From Vulcanimicrobiota bacterium (GTDB lineage: Bacteria > Eremiobacterota > Eremiobacteria > Baltobacterales > Baltobacteraceae), in NCBI GenBank assembly GCA_030042755.1, contig JASHZC010000205.1, positions 1-5,644 on the forward strand: DNA of 5,644 bases, written 5' to 3'. A model generated the notes under the pieces. That model was not told the DNA's origin, ran no database searches, and saw only the letters and a list, made by a program, of their open reading frames with translations. Below, piece by piece: positions 1-4,790 of the stretch (positions are counted from its first letter, which is position 1; each line of letters opens with the position of its first letter). Position numbers and translations under genes: made by a program.

Positions 1-695
1 TAAAAACGCAGGTAAATGATGACGCGTTCGCGTCCGGTGAGCACGTGGAAGGCGCGCTCGAGATTGGCCCGATCTTCCAGCATCTCGAGGCCTGAATCGG
101 TCACCCCCACCGTGTCGGCCAGCTTCTGCGAACGTTTGTCGCCTTCGCCCATCACTTCCGAGTCGAGGGAGAGCAGATTATAAGCCTGACCGAGCTCTTG
201 GGCCTCGAGGATATCTTCTTCGTTCGCATGGAGATGCTCGGCAAGTTCGGCGACGGTCGGGCTGCGGCCCAGTTCGACCGCCATCTTCTCGTTGGCGCGG
301 TTTACGGCAAGGTTGAGCTCTTGCAGGCGCCGCGGTACTTTGACGGCCCAGCCCTTATCCCGGAAATAGCGCTTGATTTCACCGACGACCGTCGGCGTCG
401 CGTAGGTTGTGAACTCGACGCCGCGATCGAGTTCGAAACGGTCGATCGCTTTGAGCAGTCCGACCGTGCCGACTTGAACGAGATCGTCGAGCGGTTCACC
501 GCGATTGGCAAACTTCAGCGCTAAAAAGCGCACGAGGTTCAAGTGCGCGACGACCAGATCGTTGCGCAACGCTTCGTAATCTGCGTCGTGAGCGCGTGGA
601 CGCTTCTCGTGCCGCGCTCTCGCGCGCGCGAAGCGTACAAATAGCTCACGCGTCCGCTCCCGCGTCGAGCGAACGTCTTCCGAGTGATTCTCCAC
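1..695 (-). CDS. sigB: SigB/SigF/SigG-family RNA polymerase sigma factor, C-terminus cut by window edge
   Basis: Alternative sigma factor that would direct RNA polymerase to stress-response promoters. My translation from a GTG at 695-693 gives 231 complete codons with no stop before the edge. Region 2 spans about residues 43-112, with LVQVGTVGLLKAIDRF and then the family hallmark VVGEIKRYFRDK (103-114). The linker VPRRLQEL (120-127) leads into region 3 (to about 185, including LGRSPTVAELAEHL). Region 4 starts near 212 with VLTGRERVIIYLRF. B. subtilis SigB is 262 residues, so about 30-45 residues of region 4, including most of the helix-turn-helix, lie outside. Residue 221 is Gly where an acidic residue is usual. 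The GTG lies 2 bases after the rsbW stop with no clear Shine-Dalgarno, so coupled translation is likely. The rsbV-rsbW-sigma order supports SigB/SigF over an ordinary group 3 factor. Confidence 0.95.
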   Translation of the reverse strand, partial: MENHSEDVRSTRERTRELFVRFARARARHEKRPRAHDADYEALRNDLVVAHLNLVRFLALKFANRGEPLDDLVQVGTVGLLKAIDRFELDRGVEFTTYATPTVVGEIKRYFRDKGWAVKVPRRLQELNLAVNRANEKMAVELGRSPTVAELAEHLHANEEDILEAQELGQAYNLLSLDSEVMGEGDKRSQKLADTVGVTDSGLEMLEDRANLERAFHVLTGRERVIIYLRF

Positions 696-697
696 GG

Positions 698-1123
698 CTA
701 GACCGGTAGGCGCTTTACCATCACCAAGAGCGTACCTTGATCCGGGTGTACGACGTAGTCGACGTCGTCCATCAGCGACCGTATCAGGAAAACGCCGAGG
801 CCTCCAACGCGTTCGTCGTCGAGTTCGCGCGAACGAATGTGTTCGGGCCGCGTGCCTCGACCGTAGTCGCGAACGCTGATGCGCAGACCATTTACGGCTT
901 CGCACTTGATTTCGATGTATTGGCTTCCGTTAGCATGCTGTATTGCATTCGTGCACGCCTCGGCGACGGCAAGCTTGATGTCTTCGATCTCGTCGATTGA
1001 AAATTTCAAGCGGCTTGCCACTGCGGCGACCGAAAGACGAGCTAGGGCGACCCACTCGGCTTTGCAAGGAATCCGAAGGTCGACGACGTCGTTGTCGTCG
1101 GTGCTTGAAAGGGGCTGATTCAC
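698..1123 (-). CDS. rsbW: Anti-sigma factor and serine kinase RsbW (HATPase fold)
   Basis: Cytoplasmic GHKL-fold protein of 141 residues, close to the usual RsbW/SpoIIAB length. It would bind and silence the downstream sigma factor and phosphorylate the upstream RsbV using ATP. The Bergerat ATP site is visible: N-box EACTNAIQHA (55-64) with Glu55 and Asn59, G1 box DYGRG (86-90), and G2 region GGLGVFLIRSLMDDV (107-121). The start is GTG at 1123-1121, which overlaps the rsbV stop as GTGA. A GAAGG at 1135-1131, seven bases upstream, supports this start. The sigma gene follows after 2 bases, and close coupling of antagonist and sigma factor is normal for the family. No catalytic residue appears to be missing. 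The family call is secure; which sigma factor it binds is inferred from adjacency. Confidence 0.95.
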   Translation of the reverse strand: MNQPLSSTDDNDVVDLRIPCKAEWVALARLSVAAVASRLKFSIDEIEDIKLAVAEACTNAIQHANGSQYIEIKCEAVNGLRISVRDYGRGTRPEHIRSRELDDERVGGLGVFLIRSLMDDVDYVVHPDQGTLLVMVKRLPV

Positions 1124-1488
1124 ACCATAGCCTTCATCGCGGCATCTTCCGATTCAAAAATGCCGAAAATCTTTACGAGTCCGGTAATATCGAAGATCTT
1201 ACGAATTTGCGGATTCGTGCAAACCAAGTTGACCGATCCGCCATGTTCGCGAACGCGCTTGAGGCCGCCAATCAATACGCCTAAACCCGTCGAATCGATG
1301 TATCGAACTTTCTCGAGATCGATAATCAAGTTATAGATGCCGCGATCGATCAAATCACCGATCGCATCTTTCACTTTCGGCGACGTGTAGACGTCGATCT
1401 CGCCGCTCAACTCAACGACATAACAGTCCGGTTGCGCCTCGCGCACGTTTACCTTGATGTCCAACGTCCTCTCCACTCTATCATGCAT
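1120..1488 (-). CDS. rsbV: Anti-sigma factor antagonist RsbV (STAS domain)
   Basis: Single STAS-domain protein of up to 122 residues. In its unphosphorylated form it binds RsbW and releases the sigma factor; RsbW inactivates it by phosphorylation. The STAS core starts around residue 10, with VVELSGEIDVYTSPKVKDAI (24-43). The phosphorylation loop is YIDSTGLGVLIGGLKRV (63-79), with Ser66 the predicted phospho-acceptor and Thr67 beside it. The annotated ATG overlaps the end of the ytxH-like gene by 8 bases and has no good Shine-Dalgarno. A TTG at 1464-1462 (codon 9) has GGAG six bases upstream and gives an N-terminus LDIKVN nearer the usual family start, so the true protein may be 114 residues. 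The 3' end overlaps rsbW by 4 bases. The phosphatase that would reactivate it (RsbU/RsbP/SpoIIE type) is not in this window. Confidence 0.95.
   Translation of the reverse strand: MHDRVERTLDIKVNVREAQPDCYVVELSGEIDVYTSPKVKDAIGDLIDRGIYNLIIDLEKVRYIDSTGLGVLIGGLKRVREHGGSVNLVCTNPQIRKIFDITGLVKIFGIFESEDAAMKAMV
1467..1474 (-). promoter_or_regulatory. Possible ribosome binding site for an internal TTG start of rsbV
   Basis: Read on the minus strand this is GGAGAGGA, placing GGAG six bases before the TTG at 1464-1462. The upstream ATG at 1488-1486 has only weak purine content before it. This bears on which start of rsbV is used. It is a short motif and could be chance. Confidence 0.4.
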
Positions 1489-1822
1489 CCATTCGACGGC
1501 TTAGCTCGTCGCGCACGTCTTGCGCGCTCGCCGTGCCTGCGTCAACTGCTTCGTTAATATTGCTTCTGGCGTTTTCAACGATTTGACGACCGCGTTCATA
1601 GAGGTCGGCTGCGCTGTCCTGCCACTGCGCGGTGACATCGTTCAAACGGCCTCGTAAATCGCCCGAGGCGTCCTTCGCCAGGTTACCCGCTTCACGCGCC
1701 TTCCCCACCAATAGGTCGCGCATTTCTTCTTGGGCCAGGAATACGGCCACGGCTCCTCCGGCAATGACGCCTAAGAGAAAGCCGGCAAAGAAGCCCCCGC
1801 CGCCGCCATTCTCGTTGCTCAT
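1481..1822 (-). CDS. YtxH-like small membrane protein (general-stress type)
   Basis: Protein of 113 residues resembling the YtxH family. After a glycine-rich start (residues 6-10) there is one hydrophobic segment at about 11-29 (FFAGFLLGVIAGGAVAVFLA). A charged, amphipathic region follows (about 31-112) with QEEMRDLLVGKAREAGNLA and many Asp, Glu, Arg and Ala residues, likely helical or coiled-coil. This is the usual YtxH layout: short N-terminus, one membrane anchor, long helical tail. The ATG at 1822 is chosen because AAAGGAG lies 4 bases upstream and the membrane segment follows at once; an in-frame start at 1870 would add 16 polar residues inside the preceding gene. B. subtilis ytxH is a SigB/SigH-controlled stress gene of unknown biochemical role. 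The tail overlaps rsbV by 8 bases. Family call by hydropathy and composition; function unknown. Confidence 0.8.
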   Translation of the reverse strand: MSNENGGGGGFFAGFLLGVIAGGAVAVFLAQEEMRDLLVGKAREAGNLAKDASGDLRGRLNDVTAQWQDSAADLYERGRQIVENARSNINEAVDAGTASAQDVRDELSRRMDA

Positions 1823-1826
1823 GGCT

Positions 1827-1833
1827 CTCCTTT
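1827..1833 (-). promoter_or_regulatory. Strong Shine-Dalgarno of the ytxH-like gene
   Basis: Minus-strand AAAGGAG, with four bases between it and the ATG at 1822, lying just past the TAA of the DUF948 gene (1838-1836). It is the best ribosome binding site in the left-hand operon. It fixes the start of the ytxH-like gene at 1822 and suggests this gene is translated independently rather than by coupling. Confidence 0.75.
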
Positions 1834-1835
1834 CC

Positions 1836-2240
1836 TTAGGACCCGTCGGTTGATGTTCTTCCCGACACAATTCGCCGCAAACCGGCGCTTACGCCGGCGA
1901 TCGTCGCTCCAATATTGACGATTCCCGGTGCGAGCGCCCCTTTGGCCAAGTCGGCAGTTTCCGAGACAGAGCCGGCTACGCCTTCGAGCGCTTCGACCAC
2001 GCCACGCAAGCGGGCTAGCGTTTGATCGGCAGTATCGGCGATCCCGCCGACGTGATCCAACGTCTGTCCGATCGGGCGCCCGAGGGTCTCTACCTGCACA
2101 TCGACCACGTCGAGCGTGCGGTTGAGCCGGCCGAGCGTGCGCGAAAGGCCGAGCCCGGCAATGAGCGCGCCGATACCAACAAGCAAGACGCCGACGCCCA
2201 CCCCGACGTTCATGATGGCGCTCCAATCGATGTCGCTCAC
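1836..2240 (-). CDS. DUF948 (YtxG-like) single-pass membrane protein
   Basis: Protein of 134 residues. One hydrophobic segment, about residues 9-32 (IMNVGVGVGVLLVGIGALIAGL and onward), is followed by a region rich in hydrophobic heptads and small polar residues (about 35-105, including RTLDVVDVQVETLGRPIGQ and DTADQTLARLRGVVEALEGV) that looks helical or coiled-coil. This matches the DUF948 layout, whose B. subtilis member is YtxG. The start is GTG at 2240-2238, overlapping the iscS stop as GTGA; AGAGG at 2254-2250, nine bases upstream, may serve as ribosome binding site. The next gene, a YtxH-like protein, begins 13 bases after the stop, reproducing the ytxG-ytxH order of Bacillus. Molecular function is unknown. 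The family call rests on architecture plus neighbour. Confidence 0.8.
   Translation of the reverse strand: MSDIDWSAIMNVGVGVGVLLVGIGALIAGLGLSRTLGRLNRTLDVVDVQVETLGRPIGQTLDHVGGIADTADQTLARLRGVVEALEGVAGSVSETADLAKGALAPGIVNIGATIAGVSAGLRRIVSGRTSTDGS
1858..1882 (-). promoter_or_regulatory. Candidate SigB-type promoter ahead of the ytxH-like gene
   Basis: On the minus strand GTTTGC (1882-1877) is followed after 13 bases by GGGAAG (1863-1858). The Bacillus SigB consensus is GTTTAA, a spacer of about 12-15, then GGGTAT, so each element matches at 4 of 6 positions including the key GTTT and GGG. Transcription would start near 1851, giving a leader of about 29 bases that contains the strong Shine-Dalgarno of the ytxH-like gene. 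It lies in the 3' end of the DUF948 gene. Motif and distance fit, but GGG is common in this GC-rich DNA, so chance is a real alternative. Confidence 0.3.
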
Positions 2241-3388
2241 AGTGCACTACCTCTCAAATCTTGGGCGATTTCAGGCACCAGTTCAAGGACACGTTCGATG
2301 TCTTCCTCGGTCGTCGCTTCGCCCAGTGAAAACCGAATGACGCCTTGGTACCAACGAGAATCGATCGGCATCGCAGCGAGGACGTGGCTGGGCTCGAGCG
2401 CGCCCGACGTACACGCGCTGCCCGACGAAACCGCAATCCCGGCCAGATCGAGCTGCATCAAAAGCGACTCGGAATCGATTCCTTCAAACGAAATGTTGCT
2501 GTTATTCGGCAAGCGCGGTGCGCCCGCGCCATTCACGCGCACGCCGTCGATGCTCGCAACGATACCCTTTTCGAGCCGGTCGCGCAATGCCTCGATGCGT
2601 GCTGCGCGCGCCGGCTGCCCATCGATCGCACGCTCGAGTGCGGCAGCCAAACCGACGATTCCCGCTACGTTTTCCGTGCCGGACCGGCGCCCGAATTCTT
2701 GTCCGCCGCCGACGACGAGCGGCGGAAGCCCAACGCCGTCGCGAACGTAGAGAACGCCGACACCTTTCGGGCCGTAGAACTTGTGCGCGGACAGCGAAAG
2801 TAAGTCGACGCCGAGTTCGCGCGGGCGCAGCGGAATCAGCCCGGCAGCTTGCACCGCATCGGTGTGAAAGATAACGCCGCGTTCTCGCGCCGCGGCAGCA
2901 AGCCTCGCGATCGGCTGCACCACGCCGATCTCATTGTTCGCGTACATGACGCTGGCCAGAATGGTGTCGTCACGCAGAGCATTTGCGAATTCGTTGGGAT
3001 CGACCAAGCCGCGCTCGTCGACCGGCAACAGCGTGATCTCGTATCCGTCGTCATGCAAAAGGTCGAGCGAATGGAGTACTGCATGATGCTCGATCCTCGT
3101 CGAAACGACATGCCGTCCGCGTTCACGCAAGAGGCGGGCGATTCCAAGGATCGCCTGATTGTCGGCCTCAGAACCGCTTCCGACGAACGTGATCTCCTTG
3201 CGAGCTACGCCAAGCGCTGCCGCTACGCGATCCCGCGACGAATCGAGCGCCGCGCGCGCACGACGGCCTTCCGCGTGAAGCGAGCTCGGATTATATCCTG
3301 CGTCGCTAAAATAGGGTAGCATTGCCCGCACCACGTCCGGATGAACGGGGGTAGTGGCCGCATGGTCGAGATAGATTCGCGCTCTCAT
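2237..3388 (-). CDS. iscS: Cysteine desulfurase (IscS/NifS, class V aminotransferase fold)
   Basis: PLP enzyme that converts L-cysteine to L-alanine and leaves a persulfide on its active-site cysteine, supplying sulfur for Fe-S clusters and tRNA thiolation. Its 383 residues fit group I NifS/IscS. Landmarks are YLDHAATTPV (6-15), SGSEADNQAI (71-80), the ring-stacking His in EHHAVLHS (about 100-107), HTDAVQAAG (175-183) with Asp177, SAHKFYGPKGVG (200-211) with PLP-binding Lys203, RRSGTEN (234-240), and the sulfur-carrying Cys326 in SSGSACTSG (321-329). The ATG at 3388 is used because an in-frame stop lies a few codons upstream with no other start between; there is no clear Shine-Dalgarno. It overlaps the DUF948 gene by 4 bases, making it first gene of the stress operon. 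No iscU, iscR or mnmA lies beside it, so its dedicated partner cannot be told; nifS is an equally valid name. Confidence 0.95.
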   Translation of the reverse strand: MRARIYLDHAATTPVHPDVVRAMLPYFSDAGYNPSSLHAEGRRARAALDSSRDRVAAALGVARKEITFVGSGSEADNQAILGIARLLRERGRHVVSTRIEHHAVLHSLDLLHDDGYEITLLPVDERGLVDPNEFANALRDDTILASVMYANNEIGVVQPIARLAAAARERGVIFHTDAVQAAGLIPLRPRELGVDLLSLSAHKFYGPKGVGVLYVRDGVGLPPLVVGGGQEFGRRSGTENVAGIVGLAAALERAIDGQPARAARIEALRDRLEKGIVASIDGVRVNGAGAPRLPNNSNISFEGIDSESLLMQLDLAGIAVSSGSACTSGALEPSHVLAAMPIDSRWYQGVIRFSLGEATTEEDIERVLELVPEIAQDLRGSAL

Positions 3389-3391
3389 CGA

Positions 3392-3421
3392 ATTATCAGA
3401 CCGGTCTCAGAGCCATCTCAG
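3392..3421 (-). promoter_or_regulatory. Possible vegetative promoter before iscS
   Basis: On the minus strand GATAAT (3397-3392) matches the -10 consensus at 5 of 6 positions. CTGAGA (3421-3416) matches the -35 consensus at 4 of 6, with 18 bases between. AT-rich hexamers are rare in this DNA. The difficulty is distance: the -10 ends only 3 bases before the iscS ATG, so a normal start point would fall at or inside the start codon. Either the mRNA is effectively leaderless, or the true promoter lies farther upstream. Confidence 0.3.
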
Positions 3422-3424
3422 AGC
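3405..3424. repeat. Tandem 9-base direct repeat with 11-base period
   Basis: TCTCAGAGC occurs at 3405-3413 and again exactly at 3416-3424, separated by CA. Each copy contains the small dyad CTC-A-GAG. An 11-base period places both copies on about the same helix face, as in many operators. The copies overlap and follow the candidate -35 of the iscS promoter, so a repressor or activator site is possible. No regulator gene is next to it. Confidence 0.5.
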
Positions 3425-3454
3425 TATGCACTACGCTTTGGTTGTGCGAAGCTC
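3421..3454. other. Imperfect hairpin in the rarA-iscS intergenic region
   Basis: On the plus strand GAGCT (3421-3425) pairs with AGCTC (3450-3454) and GCAC (3428-3431) with GTGC (3444-3447). The two positions between are one T-G wobble and one A-A mismatch, and the loop is 12 bases. TGTGC (3443-3447) could instead pair with GCACA (3459-3463), which excludes the first fold. This could be part of a small RNA on the plus strand or of an iscS leader on the minus strand; the sequence does not decide. Confidence 0.35.
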
Positions 3455-3475
3455 CATTGCACACTCCGAGAAGTA

Positions 3476-3536
3476 GCAACGGGAACGCGGTCCGGGGGGA
3501 AACCCCCGGGCCGTAATTTTTTGTCGTCTTCGTTGC
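3476..3536. repeat. Outer inverted repeat enclosing the GC-rich hairpin
   Basis: GCAACG (3476-3481) pairs with CGTTGC (3531-3536). On the plus strand the helix continues through two G-U wobbles (3482-3483 with 3529-3530), one A-C mismatch, and ACG/CGT (3485-3487 with 3525-3527), running straight into the inner stem at 3488. The T-run and neighbouring bases (3514-3524) would be bulged out. The right arm ends one base from the rarA stop, so on the minus strand it may instead protect the rarA 3' end. Confidence 0.5.
3488..3522 (+). terminator. Intrinsic terminator oriented along the plus strand
   Basis: An 11-base-pair stem, CGGTCCGGGGG (3488-3498) with CCCCCGGGCCG (3503-3513), has a GAAA tetraloop (3499-3502) and is followed by TAA and six T (3517-3522). 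The only imperfect pair is a U-G wobble on the plus strand, which becomes an A-C mismatch on the minus strand. This is a textbook Rho-independent terminator for plus-strand transcription, yet both flanking genes are on the minus strand. Read as minus strand, the stem is preceded by A and has no T-run after it, so it is a poor terminator for rarA. Confidence 0.7.
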
Positions 3537-3537
3537 A

Positions 3538-4788
3538 TTACGTCGCATCGTTTTCGCCAGGCTCGTAGTAACGTCGATCGCGCAGATTCTCCGGAAGATT
3601 CTCTTGCTTGATCGAATAGTCGTCGTGCGCGTAGTGATAATCGCGTCCGTACCCGAGCCCCCTCATCAAACCCGTCGCCGCGTTGCGTAGATGCAGCGGA
3701 ACCGGATCGTTGCGCGTCTCCTGCACGTCGTGCATCGCAGCCGAGTACGCGCCGCCCACGCTATTGCTCTTTTTCGTTAGCGCAAGATAGAGTGTCGCGT
3801 GCGCGAGCGGATAGAAGCCTTCCGGCATGCCGACGAAGTGCACGGCTTGCTGCGCTGCAATCGCGACTTGGATCGCTTGCGGATCGGCGAGCCCAACGTC
3901 TTCCGACGAGAGAATGACCAACCGCCGCGCGATGAAGAGCGGATCTTCGCCGCCATCGAGCATGCGCGCAAGCCAATACACCGACGCATCGGGATCGCTG
4001 GCGCGAATACTTTTGATGAACGCGCTGATAATATCGTAGTGTTGTTCCCCGCCTTTGTCGTACGTCGACCCACGCTTTTGCATAGCCTCGAGCACGAGCT
4101 CACGATCGATCGACTTCTTACCGTTGCGCTCCGGCGCGCTCGACGCGGCGAACTCGAGTGCGGAGAGCGCCGTGCGTGCATCGCCGTTTGCGTACCCGAT
4201 CAACGTTTCAAGGGCTTTCGGTTCGAGCACGACGTGTTGGGCGCCAAGCCCACGCTGGGCATCCGAAAGAGCGCGCTCGACGATCGTGCCGATGTCCTGG
4301 TCGGAAAGCGGATGCAGCACGAACACGCGGGTGCGTGAAAGCAGCGCGGAGATCACTTCGAAGGATGGATTCTCGGTCGTCGCGCCGATCAGCGTCACCG
4401 TTCCGTCCTCGACGTAGGGCAGGATTGCGTCCTGCTGCGCTTTGTTGAAGCGATGAATCTCGTCGATGAAGAGCACGGTTCGTCCGCCGACGCGCCTCCG
4501 TTGTTGCGCCTCGGCGACGACGCGCCGTAGATCGGCAACGCCTGCGCTCACCGCGGAGAGCTTGTCGAAATGCGCGCCGGTCATCTGCGCGACGATCTCG
4601 GCTAGGGTCGTCTTTCCCGTGCCCGGCGGACCCCACAGCACCATCGACGGCACGCGGTCGCTCTCGATCGCACGGCGCAACGCACGTCCTTCTCCCACGA
4701 TGTCGTCCTGACCGACGAACTCATCGAGCGAATGCGGACGCATCCGCGCCGCCAGAGGTGCTTCATGCTCTCCAAAGAGCGAGTTCAT
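3538..4788 (-). CDS. rarA: Replication-associated recombination protein A, AAA+ ATPase RarA/MgsA
   Basis: Cytoplasmic AAA+ ATPase (416 residues; family about 410-450) acting at stalled replication forks; the family (bacterial RarA/MgsA, eukaryotic Mgs1/WRNIP1) interacts with single-strand-binding protein. Visible are the N-terminal MRPHSLDEFVGQDDIVGEG (16-34), Walker A GPPGTGKT (53-60), Walker B VLFIDE (105-110) followed by IHRFNKAQQD, sensor 1 GATTENPSF (135-143), the arginine-finger segment SRTRV (151-155) and sensor 2 GDAR (202-205). The C-terminal oligomerisation domain includes DPDASVYWLARMLDGGEDP (265-283), SSEDVGLADP (294-303) and YEP near the end. IHRFNKAQQD and the full-length C-terminal domain separate it from DnaX and RuvB. 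The ATG lies 2 bases after the stop of the LptA-like gene with no clear Shine-Dalgarno, so coupling is likely. All catalytic motifs are intact. Confidence 0.96.
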   Translation of the reverse strand: MNSLFGEHEAPLAARMRPHSLDEFVGQDDIVGEGRALRRAIESDRVPSMVLWGPPGTGKTTLAEIVAQMTGAHFDKLSAVSAGVADLRRVVAEAQQRRRVGGRTVLFIDEIHRFNKAQQDAILPYVEDGTVTLIGATTENPSFEVISALLSRTRVFVLHPLSDQDIGTIVERALSDAQRGLGAQHVVLEPKALETLIGYANGDARTALSALEFAASSAPERNGKKSIDRELVLEAMQKRGSTYDKGGEQHYDIISAFIKSIRASDPDASVYWLARMLDGGEDPLFIARRLVILSSEDVGLADPQAIQVAIAAQQAVHFVGMPEGFYPLAHATLYLALTKKSNSVGGAYSAAMHDVQETRNDPVPLHLRNAATGLMRGLGYGRDYHYAHDDYSIKQENLPENLRDRRYYEPGENDAT

Positions 4789-4790
4789 CG

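Noticed and set aside
1823..1870. Upstream in-frame start for the ytxH-like gene
   Set aside because: It would add 16 polar residues inside the DUF948 gene, while the ATG at 1822 has a strong Shine-Dalgarno and leads directly into the Gly-rich start and membrane segment.
2022..2750. 242-codon plus-strand open frame opposite iscS and the DUF948 gene
   Set aside because: Ser/Pro/Arg-rich low-complexity translation with no motif, fully opposite the conserved cysteine desulfurase C-terminus.
3476..3536. Intrinsic terminator for rarA on the minus strand
   Set aside because: The hairpin is well placed after the rarA stop but no T-run follows it on that strand; the T-run is on the opposite side. 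It may still stabilise the rarA mRNA end.
3389..3537. tRNA gene in the rarA-iscS gap
   Set aside because: No TTCGA-type T-loop, anticodon arm or acceptor stem could be assembled on either strand.
3341..3568. 75-codon plus-strand open frame spanning the intergenic region
   Set aside because: It runs through the terminator stem, starts antisense inside iscS and ends antisense inside rarA; no ribosome site or family resemblance.
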